Assembly (NCBI GenBank): GCA_022410635.1
Contig: JAJVDF010000359.1
Location: forward strand, 398,118-462,117
DNA length: 64,000 nt
Origin: Tretioscincus oriximinensis
Taxonomy: Eukaryota > Chordata > Lepidosauria > Squamata > Gymnophthalmidae
Direction: 5' to 3'
How positions within the stretch are numbered: the stretch's first letter is position 1; every line of letters begins with the position of its first letter. Position numbers and translations under genes: made by a program. This document shows, one piece after another, positions 31,212-41,570 of the stretch. The notes below the pieces were generated by a model. The model was not told the DNA's origin. It ran no database searches and worked only from the letters and a program-made list of their open reading frames with translations.

Positions 31212-31305
31212 TGATTCCAAGGAAAACTGCCAGCTTAATTCCAGACATGTTGCAAGAGTTGCAAATATTGGTCCCCTTTAATATAAATCCAGATCCACTC
31301 TCTTC

Positions 31306-32277
31306 AAGGCCAAAGTAATATCCCCGTCCCTTTACGGAGCCCCAGTGTGGGCGATTGCAAGGTCTGACTTGCTGAATGTTATCCAGCATAAGTTTTTGTA
31401 TAGGATAATGGGTCTCCCCCGCTGTGTACCAGCGGCCTCCCTCAATATCGAATTGGGATTAAATTCTCTCTCTTGTCTAGCGTGGATTAAAACCTTGACC
31501 TATTGGATCAAGATCCATTACTCTGCAACCCATGGAAGTCTCCTTAATCTCCTGCTACAAGATTCCTTAGCTTCTTCTTGGCAGGTCGAGATTTATGCCA
31601 AGCTTGATAGCATAGGTATCACTCTAGAGCAAATGGAACAGTACACAATGATAGAAGCCAGTAGGATGGTTAAAGCAGCACTTATGAAAGCTGATTGGGA
31701 TTGCTTATGGTCGGCAGCTTCCAAGACCTGCTCCCCTGTAAGCTTNAATTTATGTGTTCATGGGGGGCCCATGGCCGCCTACCTCAGAACATTGATTAAC
31801 CCGGCCTCAAGACGCGCTATGTCTGTAGCACGTTTTAACATCCTCCCCTCGGGACAGCTTAGAGGGAGATTTCTAGGAATACCTAAGCATTTGCGTACTT
31901 GCACTTGCGATCATATGGTGCAAGACTCCCTATTTCACATCTTGTTTCAGTGTCCATTACGTTCAAAAATCAGAGAAAAATATCAACAACCTATTTTTTT
32001 GCCTAGTATGTCCATACCGGACTTCCAGAAAATTGGGTTTCTTCTGAACAACCAGGACGAATCCTTTACAGAACAGGTGGCCTTTTTCTTGATTGATCTA
32101 ATTGATTCCTTGACTACCTGAGTCCATTTGGAATGGTCTATAATCTTACTTCGCCGTATTGCNCAGCTGTAACTTCTTTTTGTTGCTTACTNGTGAAAGT
32201 NTATATTTGATTTGTTTCTTGCATTGGATGTCCTTCTTCTTTTTATGCCAATAAAGGCTATGATGATGATGATAATG
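31306..32277 (+). mobile_element. 5'-truncated non-LTR retrotransposon with 14-bp target duplication
   Basis: The 972-bp body is flanked by GATCCACTCTCTTC on both sides (31292-31305 and 32278-32291). The open frame through 32121 begins LYGAPVWAIARSDLLNVIQ and contains RFNILPSGQLRGRF followed by CTCDHMVQDSLFHILFQCPL, a C-terminal cysteine-histidine segment of LINE ORF2. After the stop the element ends in 'aataaaggctatgatgatga', a trinucleotide tail. It is not CR1, L2 or L1 as seen elsewhere here; R4/Dong- or Vingi-type are candidates. Confidence 0.85.
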
Positions 32278-32311
32278 ATCCACTCTCTTCTCTCTGCTTC
32301 AATGGATATGG

Positions 32312-32510
32312 TAGGCTGACCAGATGACCCCTTTTTGCAGGAGGGGGTGGGGGTTGAAAACCCATTTCTGGGGTGCCTCCCGTTTTTTTCTGAGGAAAAA
32401 AAATTGAAAAAAATCTTTTTTTTGAAAATATTTTCCTCAGAAAAAACTGGGAGGCGCCCCCAAACCGGGTTTTCAACTCTCCCCCCAAAAGGGGTCATCT
32501 GGTCAGCCTT
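32312..32510. mobile_element. Palindromic MITE, family A short form
   Basis: TAGGCTGACCAGATGACCCC to GGTCATCTGGTCAGCCT with fold-back arms. No flanking duplication is visible; the next MITE follows within 25 bp. Confidence 0.82.
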
Positions 32511-32533
32511 CAGGGCCTTCTCTGTGGGTTGCC

Positions 32534-32705
32534 CCCAGATGATCCCTTTTGGGGGAGCGGGAGTAGAAACCCGGTTTTGGAGTGCCTCACGTTTTTTGCT
32601 AAGGAAATTATTTTTCAAAAAAATATATATTTTTTCCCCTCAGGAAAAACCGGGAGGCCCTGCAAAACCGGGTTTTCCCCCACCCCGTCCCAAAAGAGGT
32701 CAGCT
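32534..32705. mobile_element. MITE family A short form, degraded ends
   Basis: CCAGATGATCCC at the left and AAAAGAGGTCAG at the right are damaged termini. The inner arms (aaacccggttttggagtgcc / gaggccctgcaaaaccgggt) are well preserved. Confidence 0.75.
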
Positions 32706-32799
32706 TTCCCCTAGTGGTGCTAGTCACCATCAATGTATTCTTTTAAAAGATCTTTGAAGATTGCAGCATTTTTACCTGGCCTTTGGTTGAAGAAATGCC

Positions 32800-32945
32800 G
32801 TTTTTCTTCCTATCTTCAAATACTGTTTTGATATTTTTTAATGTGTTAATTTTATATTGTTGTTTTTATTGTTGGCCGCTCTGAGAACTTTGGGTATAAG
32901 GCGGGATATAAGTATAAATAAATAAATAAATACATAAAATAAACT
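32800..32945 (+). mobile_element. L2-type 3' tail
   Basis: 'gttggccgctctgagaactt' then 'aaggcgggatataagtataa' and AAATA repeats. Confidence 0.6.
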
Positions 32946-33077
32946 AAAAATCACACTGCATAGGATCATAAATTTGCCAATTTGCTACTGAGTCCAAATT
33001 CAAGGCATTAACTTTTACCGATAAATAACTTGGGTCCCAAATATGTAAAGTAACACATTCTTTTCATATCAACCTAC

Positions 33078-33466
33078 TAGGTTGACCAGATTACCCCTTT
33101 GGGGGAGGACACACCCAGTTTTGGGGTATTTACTCCGCCCTCCGGGGAAGGAGGAATTATTCTATTTTTTGTTGAGGAAAAAAAATTATTATTTTTTGAT
33201 TTTTTTAAAAAAAATCACTGCACCACCACTGGGGGGCTCTGGCAACTGGGGCCAGCTCCTGGAGGCACCCTCCCCTCCCCTCAGTAAAATAAATTAAAAA
33301 TGCAAATTTCTCACGCACTTCAAAAAAATTTCTCACACATCAAAAAATTCTCACGGGCATCGCAGATTTCTCGTGTGGCGATTTCTGAGGGGTATGCATG
33401 TTGGTGGGTGATTAGCATGAGTATTAATTACCCCAGTTTGGGCCTCAGAAAATCTGGTCAGTCTGT
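33078..33466 (+). mobile_element. MITE family A long form with target duplication
   Basis: TAGGTTGACCAGATTACCCC to AATCTGGTCAGTCTG, flanked by CAACCTAC (33070-33077 and 33467-33474). The order is the same as at 23349-23794, with a shorter AT-rich right part: the ATTTGCAT half of the palindrome is missing. Confidence 0.88.
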
Positions 33467-33484
33467 CAACCTACCTTTGCTGTA

Positions 33485-33778
33485 AGATCCACAGAGGAGG
33501 CCCTCCTGATTGTGACACCATTCTTTGTAGGAAAGAGAGTGGGAAGCTGGAATAGGGCCTTCTCCATGGCTGCCCTTAAGGCGCGTCAGTCAATCACCAT
33601 CTCTGTATGCATGTTGACGGCTCCTGAAGACGCACCTCTTAAGCCTGGCCTTAGGTTGATAGAACAGCTCCTCCGCTAACCTTTGGGCATTGCTTGGAGG
33701 TGTTATTCTGTTTTAATGTTAATGGTTCTGAGACCTTTGGGTGTAGAGTGGTGTAGAAATGCAAGTAAATAATAAGTA
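33485..33778 (+). mobile_element. L2 LINE 3' end
   Basis: 'ggaatagggccttctccatg' (AFSM-type L2 segment), then 'tctgagacctttgggtgtag' and a short A-rich tail. Confidence 0.65.
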
Positions 33779-34122
33779 AAATTGGATGGAACTTTCCCCC
33801 AGGACCATTAAGTCCAACCCCCTTTACTAAATTATCCCAGACAGGTGGCTGTCCAGCCTGTGTGAAAACTTCCAGCAGATGAGTTCTCACCACCTCCTGT
33901 GATTGATCACGGTCAGAAAGTTTTTTTGTCTGATATCTAATCTGTCCCTCTTGCAGTTTCATCCCAATGTTTCTAGTCTTTCCAGGTGCCAATGAGACAA
34001 AGTTGACCCTTTTGCTCTGTGAAAAGCCCTTCAGGTATTTGCAGGCAGCTATCAGGTCTCCTCTCAGTCTCCTCTTTTGCAGCCTGAACATCCCCAGATC
34101 CTTTAACCGCTCCTCATAGGAC
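33779..34122 (-). mobile_element. Bird-type CR1 ORF2 tail and 3' UTR
   Basis: The minus frame reads MSYEERLKDLGMFRLQKRRL then GDLIAACKYLKG, the older CR1 subfamily, followed by the 3' UTR and a weak terminus at 33785. Confidence 0.85.
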
Positions 34123-34125
34123 ATA

Positions 34126-34235
34126 GTTAGACTCCTGTGTTCAGTTCTGGGCACCCCAGATTGAAAAGGACATTGATAAACCAGAGCAAGTTCAAAAGGG
34201 AGTTAGAAGGAGGGTGAGTGGTCTGAAAACCATAT
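34126..34235 (+). mobile_element. Bird-type CR1 fragment, inverted to its neighbour
   Basis: 'gttcagttctgggcacccca' then 'agaccagagcaagttcaaaa'-like sequence in plus orientation. It abuts the minus-oriented copy, suggesting another 5' inversion. Confidence 0.65.
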
Positions 34236-34329
34236 CCACCAGTAATTTGCTTTTTGTTCGCTTCCAATGGGGAAAACCCCAAAACATTCCAGCTGAAATG
34301 GAAACTATTTTCTGTTTGGATTAAAGGCA

Positions 34330-34626
34330 TGACTGAGGTAGTGGTAGCTAACAGCTTGGATAGTTTCAAGACAGGACTAGACAGGTTTATGGACACTAAG
34401 GGTATAAATGGATACTAAGATAGTTGTCTGGATGTAGCCTCCGGGATGGAGCAACAGGCAGGACTTTTGAAATACCATTTGCAGGGAGTCACGAACAGGA
34501 GCAGCATATTTTGCTTTCCTCTGTTCGGACTGCCCAGGTGCATCTGGTGGGCCTCTGTGTGACACAGAATGCTGGACTCGATGGGCTGTGGCCTGATCCA
34601 GTATGGCTCTTCTTATGTTCTTATGT
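34330..34626 (+). mobile_element. CR1 3' end
   Basis: 'gaggtagtggtagctaacag' through TTCTTATGTTCTTATG. It codes only the last few ORF2 residues (FKTGLDRFMDTKGINGY). Confidence 0.88.
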
Positions 34627-35264
34627 GGAGCCATAGCACTAGGAGCAACTGTTGAAATTCCTGTGGGAATGGCATCTAACCTCGGATGCTCTTCAAAGGA
34701 TTCAAAACAAATGCATGGTGGAGCCAGAGGTCTGGAAAAAGGCTGAAAGGAGAGAAAAGGAGAGAAAAAGAATAAAGAGACACATTCGTACAGGCCAAGT
34801 GGCACAACATCAAGAATCAGAGATCCATCATACCTGAAGAGCCCCAATGAACTGGACAAAACAGGGTCCAGATATAGATACAGTTTAAGAAAGTTTCTTT
34901 TTCAGGATCTTTTCTTTCTGCACTACTTTTTATATATCTTGGAATAAATTCAAATATTTGGGAATTATTTACCCATGTGGTGGAACTGAAAGTTCAGCTA
35001 TTTTGGAACACAATTTTAGATGAGTTGAGCTTAATGCTAAATACAAGAGCATTGAGAGTATCTGCAGAGTTTTGCCTGTGCTATGAATTTTATGCTCTGA
35101 GTATTCATGTGCCAGGGGAAGGAAGAATACAGAAAGCAGCAAGGTAGGCCTTTTGCTCCTGATCTGTTAAACCTGCACAGCCTTTACCTCAATTGGACAA
35201 GAAGACAATGACTGTAGTAAGGGTAGGCAGGGTGAGGCCCTGACAGAGCTATCTCACTGCTATC
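34627..35264. other. Unassigned, no gene seen
   Basis: It includes a GAGAAAAGG-rich stretch near 34735-34780. No domain is recognised in the short ORFs. Confidence 0.4.
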
Positions 35265-35530
35265 CATGCTCCGGGCTGGAAGGCATCATTGCTTCCCATG
35301 CTCAGGTCTGGAAGACCTATCTCATTGGTATCCATGCTTAAGACTCAATGTTCAGGACTGGAAGACCTGTCTCTGCTTCCCATGCTCAGGTCTCAAAGAC
35401 CTACCTCACTGCTTCCCATGTTTTGGACTGGAAGATCTATACCACTGCTTCCCATGCTCAGGACTGGAAGACCTACCTCACTAACACTCATGCTCAGGAC
35501 AGGAAGATCCACTTCACTGCTACCCACGCT
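35265..35530 (+). repeat. 36-bp minisatellite, about seven units
   Basis: CATGCTCAGG…CTGGAAGACCTACCTCACTG units start at 35297, 35333, 35381, 35417, 35453, 35489 and 35525, mostly 36 bp apart; one partial unit sits near 35347. Because 36 is a multiple of three, all three + frames stay open, giving 12-residue repeats such as FPCSGLEDLPHC. I see no evidence that it is translated. Confidence 0.85.
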
Positions 35531-35580
35531 TCCCTGGAACTATTCCAGATGCCTCCAGACCAACTTTGAGACATTCTGAG

Positions 35581-35890
35581 CAGACAGGGATAGCTCAGTT
35601 GCTTAGGAATTCGTCTCTCGCCTGGGCGATGGGGTTTCGAAGCCCTGTGTGGGACGTGGGGAGGGGTGAGCACCTTCCACCAGCCTGTAGCTCTAGCCAA
35701 CCCAGCTATTTGAAATCATGGATTGCAAGAAATTGCAACTGACTGCAAGTAGATACATGGGAACCACCAGAGCCTGGTGGGGAAGATAGAATGTGAGCCT
35801 TCGGGCAAAATATGTCTTTGTAAGCCGCTTTGAGTCCCTTTGAAAGGTGAGAAAAGCGGGGTATAAGAACCAAGTTCTTCTTCTTCAAAT
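35581..35890 (+). mobile_element. tRNA-SINE family S1, full length
   Basis: The head 'gatagctcagttgcttagga' (A box) and GGTTTCGAAGCC (B box) are the most tRNA-like in the window. The body ends 'cggggtataagaaccaagtt' and a CTTCTTCTTC tail. Confidence 0.88.
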
Positions 35891-36929
35891 AACAGGGGCA
35901 GAAGGGGGAACAGCCCCAGCTGCTGGGGGCACAGGGGGGCGCTTAGCAGCACGGATGGTTCATTCCTGCCAATCCTTAGTACCCTTTTCCAGGCCAAGTG
36001 TGGAACGAGCTTAAATTCAAATTTCTCACTTAAACCACCAGATGAAGCACAGCCCAGTATAAAAGCGACAGGAAAGGGCACCTTTTGTTATCTGTAGAGG
36101 CTGACTTGAAGTGTTAGAATCATTTGGGGCCAAAGCAGGCTGTGAGAATTAACCAATAAGGCTGATTTGCCAACTGCCTTTCTGGATACGTTCCCGGGAG
36201 ATGGTTTTCCTTTCCATTGTGTTCTTTGGAATGGGAGTTGGGGAGAGAGAGAGAGAAACAATTTGAAATGTTTGTGAATCTCAAGACACTCATCAAAAAG
36301 TGAAAAGGGCCCTTTGCTGTGTTCAGCTTTTGGCCTCCCATCAATTCTGTGGGGTGGTTGGGGAGCTACTGCTTGAATACACCTTTTTAGACCCTGTCTT
36401 GGTTCACACAATGCGANTACATTTCAGATTGTCAAATGTGGGAGCCCCCAACTGAGCCCTTCCCCTCCCCAAAAACACACACACACACCCTCCAAAGACA
36501 ATTTTTTTAAATGGTGTTTTTTTTAACAGCCCTGGGCTGGGTTCAGTCATATCACATTTGGATCCAGTCCCAGTTTCCTGGGGGGATTACCACATCGTAT
36601 TTTCAAATGGCTGAACACATCTTTAAAAAAAAAGAAAAACTAAAAATGGGCATTGAAAATATATATATNTNTTTTAAAAAAACTAGCTCACATTTCTGCT
36701 CCTTCACCTCAAAGTCTGATTTCTATAACAACGACTCGCCTTTCATTGGCCACNACCTGGCCAGCTTTCTGTGAGCCTGATTGGTCAGCCATACCTAGAA
36801 TCCATTTCCAGGCTGGGATTGGTCACCATCCCATTCACAGTTGCAGAAGCCTATCTGATCCAAACAGAGAGTCACCCCAAGGCCAATTTTTTTCCCCATC
36901 TGGCGAGGGACACACAAATAGATGGAAAG
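35891..36929. other. Unique stretch upstream of FAM167A, no exon called
   Basis: It holds a GGGGGCACAGGGGGG run near 35925, a GA run near 36250, a CA run near 36475-36488 and a CCAAT cluster. A 107-codon minus ORF (36088-36411) has no recognisable domain. Confidence 0.4.
36745..36822 (-). promoter_or_regulatory. Cluster of three inverted CCAAT boxes
   Basis: ATTGG occurs at 36745-36749, 36780-36784 and 36818-36822. The second and third are in strong NF-Y contexts (CTGATTGGTCAG, GGGATTGGTCACC). Spacings of 35 and 38 bp resemble NF-Y arrays. The cluster lies 2.3 kb before the FAM167A coding exon, on the side where a promoter or upstream exon could be. No TATA box or CpG island accompanies it. 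Confidence 0.35.
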
Positions 36930-37203
36930 TCTGTAGAAGTGACTCCTAGAAGAGGTTATGGTNGAACAGTCTAGAAAGGTTTAAGACAGGATTAGACAAC
37001 TTCATGAAAGCCAAGGGTATAAATAGCTATTAGAATGNATCTCTTGATCCTGCCTTCAGAGTGAAGCAAAGGCAGTATCCCTGAAACGCCTTCTTCTGTG
37101 TGAGAGGCACATAAACAGTTGGTGGGCCACCGTGTGAGACAGAAGGCTGGAGTAGGTGGGCTGTGATCTAATTCAGCAGGACTCCTCTTACCTTCTTGTG
37201 TAC
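36930..37203 (+). mobile_element. CR1 3' UTR, old copy
   Basis: 'agaagtgactcctagaagag', 'caacttcatgaaagccaagg', 'gcaggactcctcttaccttc'. Several deletions. Confidence 0.75.
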
Positions 37204-37689
37204 AGAGACACAGTAATTCCTCTTTTCTGTATTTTATGTCTGTCGCTTGAGCCTCAAAACCACCCAAGAGTCCGACTGGAATCTCAGTTTGACCTTAGCA
37301 CAGATCACCTCCGACTGCGTGTAAATCTATGTAGATGGCATACTAATATAGGGTTACAAACCTGGTATTAGAGGTGCCAATTAAGGTGCTTGCAATTTTG
37401 TGCTTGCAAAATATCTCATCCATGCCAACTCTGGAAAGCACCAACCGAAGGGAAATTCCATTCATGGAATACCCACCCAATTTCCCATGAATGGGCCAAT
37501 GAAACTAGGAAAAAATGCCAGAAATGGTCTCACTCTGATTTAACCTGTTACGTTCCTTGGGTGATTCTACTTTCCATTCTTGTTAGTGTCTAAGTTGCTA
37601 TGAGATTCCCTTGCAAAAAAAGGAGAATAGGCAGCCTGAGTTTTCTTCAGCTGCTACGATGTGAATTCAGGCACCCAGCTTGGCATCAA
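37204..37689. other. Unassigned, no gene seen
   Basis: Unique-looking sequence; the short ORFs are not recognised. Confidence 0.4.
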
Positions 37690-37800
37690 TGCCTGTCCAT
37701 AGTTCACTCCATTGCATCTGAAGACACGGATTTTCCTGCAAAAGCTCATGCTGACCCCCTGTTTCTTCTTTAAGGTGTTACAGGACCCCCATGTTAGATA
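37690..37800 (+). mobile_element. Penelope-like element 3' fragment
   Basis: 'ttgcatctgaagacacggat' … 'gcaaaagctcatgctgaccc' … 'taaggtgttacaggaccccc' is the 3' UTR with a decayed hammerhead-like core. Confidence 0.6.
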
Positions 37801-37989
37801 ATCTGGACCCAGATGGCTTTGCCATCTCCTTATCCTTTTGGTAAAATATGGACAGTAATCAAACGTGGCATATTTGATTAGTCCAGGAAGTTAAGAAGTA
37901 CCTGCTTCTTGTTGGGNTTATTTTGCTCCGGGAAGATCAGATATCTGTGTTCTGGGTGTGCCCTCAGACTTGTGTCTGTCACTTGAGGC

Positions 37990-38695
37990 TCATGGGGCAG
38001 TAATAGCTGGTTCGCCAAGTTTGACCATTCCTGGATAGGGATAAATTGGCCACAGTAATCCACCCTCTGGTAACCTCCAGGCTTGACTATTGTAATGTGC
38101 TCTACGTGGGGCTTCCCTTGAAAACGGTCAAGAAGCTGGAACTAGTGCAGAATGCAGCAACCCGAGCGCTGATGGGAATCTGACCAGAGGCTCATTACAC
38201 CAGTCTTTAAAGATCTTCATTGGCTTCCTATGCGCTACCTGAGCCCAATTCAAGGTATTGATGTTGCCATATAAAGTGTAGGCCCTGGCAGTCTGAAGGA
38301 GCGCTTTCTCCCATATAAACCTGCCCGTGCATTAAAAGCTCAAGAAGAAGGTCTTTCCAAGGCATTTGTCCAAGGTTCCTCCCCTTGGCAGTAGGGGCAT
38401 GTAAGAGGGCCTTCTCTGTGGTGGCCCCCACACTCTAGAGCATCTTCCCTCTGGAGGCTCACTAGGTGCATCGTTTTTAGCACCTGGTAAAAACTTCCCT
38501 CTTCATCCAGGCCTTTGAGTCCTCTCTCCCTCTTCATTTGTCCTTCCAGGAAAGGTGGGTGGGTTGGAAGGAGTGTGTAGATCTTTTTAAAATGTTTTAT
38601 AAATGTGTATTTGAAAAAATTCTTGAAGTTCTAGTTCCCATCCGGGGCCAATCGTGAAGGGCGGGATATAAACCAGTTTAAATATAAATAACTAA
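37990..38695 (+). mobile_element. L2 LINE, ORF2 C-terminus and 3' end
   Basis: A decayed coding part reads SRLDYCNVLYVGLPLKTVKK then LQ.VQNAATRAL (L2 reverse transcriptase end). It continues to 'gagggccttctctgtggtgg' (AFSVVAP) and 'tcttcatccaggcctttgag' (LFIQAFE). The tail is 'gaagggcgggatataaacca'. Stops are frequent. Confidence 0.8.
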
Positions 38696-39153
38696 ATATG
38701 CCTGCCTTTCACTTGGGTGGTTCTTTAAACAATGGGTTTTGTTGGTCTCTTCCCACCTCTGACATTGTATGACTGAGCAACTGGAAGTCGAGGCGGCACT
38801 TGGGATTGTAAGCAGATAAGGGCTTATTAATTGTGTAACACTGTTTTAAACAATTTCTCCTTTCCNCTCTGATCTCATCCTTAGTAATCCACTTCATCGC
38901 CTGCAGCAGAGAGCCTGGCAGGTCTCTCTGCGTAGCCAAACCTTCCCTTGGAAAGGCAAGAGAGCTTGTTTCCTCTTGCCCGAGAAAACCAGCCGGCAGT
39001 CGGAAGGAGGGCTTGGCGGCACAGGGCACTGCTGAGGATTCTTCTGGCCTTTGGGTCATACGAGGAAGTCTGGATGCTGCAGCTCGTTCCCTTTTTTGGT
39101 CTCTGGGTGATTCCCAGTTGAGACAGACAATGTGGTTTTGTGTTTCTGCTTAG
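38696..39153. other. Sequence just upstream of the FAM167A exon
   Basis: No repeat is recognised. It ends in a pyrimidine-rich tract and the acceptor 'tgtttctgcttag' at 39141-39153. ORFs on the minus strand here have no domain. Confidence 0.5.
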
Positions 39154-39311
39154 GCCGTTTCCGTGGGAGCTGTGGTGCCTCAAATCCCGTGGAAAACCAG
39201 CTGGGTTATTGTAGGAGAATCTCTTGGATTTTGCTTGGATTTTGCCATCTGCATCTTGGACTCTTGGCCAACCTTCTGATGGATGTTTATGACCTCCCAA
39301 TGGAACGTAAG
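39154..39311 (+). other. FAM167A: FAM167A 5' UTR part of the first coding exon
   Basis: A credible 3' splice site (ag at 39152-39153 after a T-rich run) places the exon start at 39154. The frame of the CDS stays open back through this segment, with in-frame ATGs at 39279 and 39300 in weaker contexts (C at -3). The family protein starts MSVP, so these are taken as untranslated. Earlier untranslated exons are expected upstream but were not found. Confidence 0.65.
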
Positions 39312-39704
39312 ATGTCCGTGCCCAAACTCCAGATAGAAGAAACCCTAGATGGTGTGGATTATGAACCTGGAAATGGTTCTGCTCCCGATGACCACTTACG
39401 GAGTTTGAAAGCTCTGACCGAAAAGCTTAGGCTGGAGACCAGAAGACCTTCTTACCTGGAGTGGAAGGCCAAACTGGAGGGGCTTGCGTGGAGAAGCCAC
39501 CCCAAGGCCCCTGAGGAAGAGGACGTCAGCCATAGCAAAAAGCCAACGGGAGAAGACATTCCCCTCAGGGAAGTACCAATCCACATGAACGGTGGGTCTT
39601 CGGAACAAGAAGTCATGCCTTGTTCGGAACAAGAAGTCATGCCAGAGAAGGTCAACGGCTTTGGGAACATGGATGAAGCTTTGGACTGGCTCAGGAAGGA
39701 ATTG
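39312..39704 (+). CDS. FAM167A: FAM167A (DIORA-1), coding exon 1 of 2, codons 1-131
   Basis: This encodes the N-terminal 131 residues of a FAM167 family protein. I recognise MSVPKLQIEE at the start, the family block LKALTEKLRLETRRPSYLEW (residues 32-51) and DEALDWLRKEL (121-131) before the splice donor GTGAGT at 39705. The start at 39312 has A at -3 and matches the family N-terminus. Between the conserved blocks lies a variable, acidic and probably disordered region. It contains an in-frame duplication, SEQEVMPC/SEQEVMPE (residues 97-112). Mammalian FAM167A is a small, largely disordered protein of unsettled molecular function, next to BLK and linked to autoimmune susceptibility; involvement in noncanonical NF-kB signalling has been reported. 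The paralogue FAM167B is shorter and lacks this N-terminus. The junction is phase 0 with 44233. Confidence 0.95.
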
Positions 39705-39794
39705 GTGAGTTGGTTCCAATAAGTGATTGAAGACCTCTCCCCACTAAGCCCTTTTCTAGGTTATACCTAGAAAAGGCTATACCATTCGGCTATA

Positions 39795-39910
39795 CCTAGG
39801 CTATACCATTTGGGGCCTGCCATAGTCTACACTAGCACATGGATGGAAGGCTCCTATTACAAGATTCAGCCTAGAATAAGGCTCAGTGGGGACAGAACCT
39901 AACAGTGTTT
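39795..39910. mobile_element. Palindromic MITE family B, copy 3 (half)
   Basis: 'ggggcctgccatagtctaca', 'ctagcacatggatgg' and 'gaataaggctcagtggggac' form the right arm. The left arm is replaced by short 'ggctataccatt' repeats (39757-39812). Confidence 0.65.
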
Positions 39911-40329
39911 TAAAAATGAATTTCTAAGCACGCGTCAGATACATGTATGCTTCTGTCCCATGCGGGTAGCAGCATAGATATGCTACGTGCAGCAACAGTG
40001 CCGAAAGTGGAAGGAGAAACTACTTCTTCAGCCAAAGACCTGGGTGCAGAGATGAATCGACAAGCCCCCCTCTCCCCCGCCCCCCAAAGTATACAGTGAA
40101 GGTGCTTGATGTACCTTGGGGGGAAAGGACTATTTCATAGTATGGCCCTATTCCCTGTTCTCAAATTGTTTGCTAATGAAAGTGTTGGTATTTCCAGGAA
40201 CGTGTCCCCTGCGGATCTTAAGAGACAGGCAGTTCCATATGGAAGACGTTCTTTAAATATCTAAATTTGGTGGGATTCCTGTCTTGTGCTTCAACCACAG
40301 CCTAAGAAAAGGTTCCCATATATTACTGA

Positions 40330-40600
40330 AATTGACCCTCCCTCTGTCCTTCTTTTCTTCCTTTCTTCCTTTCTTCCTTCCCCCCCTTCCCTCCCTCCTT
40401 CCTTTTTCCCCTCCGCTTCTCCTTCTTCCCTCCCTCTTTCCTTCATTTCTTCCTCCCTCCCTTCCTCTCCCTCTTTCCCTCCCTCCTTCCTTTTTCCCTC
40501 CATTTCACCTTCCTCCCTCCCTCCTTTCTCCCTTCCTTTCTCCTTGTTTCTCCTTCCTCCTCCCTCCCTTCAAACCTTCCTTCCATTCGCTAGCTCTGAC
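40330..40600. repeat. CCTT/CTTCC pyrimidine tract
   Basis: A 270-bp pyrimidine run in the FAM167A intron. Ser/Pro/Leu-rich ORFs across it are not genes. Confidence 0.95.
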
Positions 40601-40839
40601 TGCAATCATCTTCAGTCCTGAGAAAGACTTGGCAAACAAACCCCAAACCCTGCCTTGCTCACCCTAGATCTCAGCTCAACAGAACCCAGTGGGTTACAGA
40701 ATTGAGTCAAATCAGCCAACAAGCACCTCGCGAGCCGCCAGCATCTGCCACTGTATAGATTTTAGATTCCCCGAGATGACGCAGCTCCTGACTTTAGCTT
40801 TTGGCTAAAGAAACCGCTTCTCCTCCCCTTCGAGGCACT

Positions 40840-40940
40840 GCAATTTGTTGCTTTAATGAGTTCATTTTAGTTTATTTATATTGGCTGCAGTGTGATCTGT
40901 TCTGAAACCTCTGGGTATAGGGAGGGGTCAAAACGTGCAC
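40840..40940 (+). mobile_element. L2-type 3' tail
   Basis: 'ttctgaaacctctgggtata' then 'gggaggggtcaaaac' resembles the L2 terminus. Weak. Confidence 0.45.
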
Positions 40941-41044
40941 ACAGACCGATGATCTACTGACTGATAGGTACGTAGGTAGGTAGATAATATACAAATAAAA
41001 AGTCCGACAGGTCGGAGAGAGGGAAAAGGTCTGGGACTCAGGGT

Positions 41045-41282
41045 TTCAAAGCCAGACATAGGGAAGGCTTCTACTAGCCTGTAGCTCTAGCCAACCCAGC
41101 TATTGGAAAGCAAGAATTGCAAGAAATTGCTGCTGACTGCGACTTGATAAATGGGAACCACCACAGTCTGGTGGGGAAGATAGAATGTCAGCCTTTGGGC
41201 AAAAAAAAATAACTTTGTAAGCCACTTTGAGTCCCTTTGGGTGAGAAAAGCATTGTACAAAAACCAAGTTCTTCTTCGTGGT
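41045..41282 (+). mobile_element. tRNA-SINE family S1
   Basis: 'gtagctctagccaacccagc', 'gaaagcaagaattgcaagaa', 'gtaagccactttgagtccct', tail TTCTTCTTCG. The head is partial. Confidence 0.82.
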
Positions 41283-41394
41283 TGTGTTCTAGATTACTGC
41301 CTTTTGTAGCACCATTTCTATATGCAGCACAGGACTTCTCTCAGCAATGCTGAGCATCCACAAGCATGAACAAATTGCCTTTCCTAATGAACAA

Positions 41395-41570
41395 TTGACA
41401 AATCTGTATCCCAGGCTGATGGCTACCCACCCACTGCTTGAAAACCTCCAGCTAAGGAGGACTCAGCAGCTGCTGGGCACATCTTCCACTGGTGGATCCC
41501 TCTCAGTGTCAAAAAGGTTTTGTCTGGTATCTAACCTATACCTGCTTCCTTGCAGTTTCACTTCCTTGTT
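41395..41570 (-). mobile_element. Bird-type CR1 3' UTR
   Basis: 'gatggctacccacccactgc', 'tgtctggtatctaacctata' and 'cttccttgcagtttcacttc' in reverse CR1 order. Confidence 0.7.

Noticed and set aside
35581..35660. Functional tRNA gene
   Set aside because: The A and B boxes belong to an S1 SINE head, and the sequence does not fold into a complete cloverleaf by eye.
36088..36411. 107-codon minus ORF upstream of FAM167A
   Set aside because: No domain, Ser/Leu-rich, and no supporting splice or start signal.
39132..39311. N-terminal extension of FAM167A from the upstream open frame
   Set aside because: The first 22 bases are intronic, upstream ATGs have weak context, and the family starts at MSVP.
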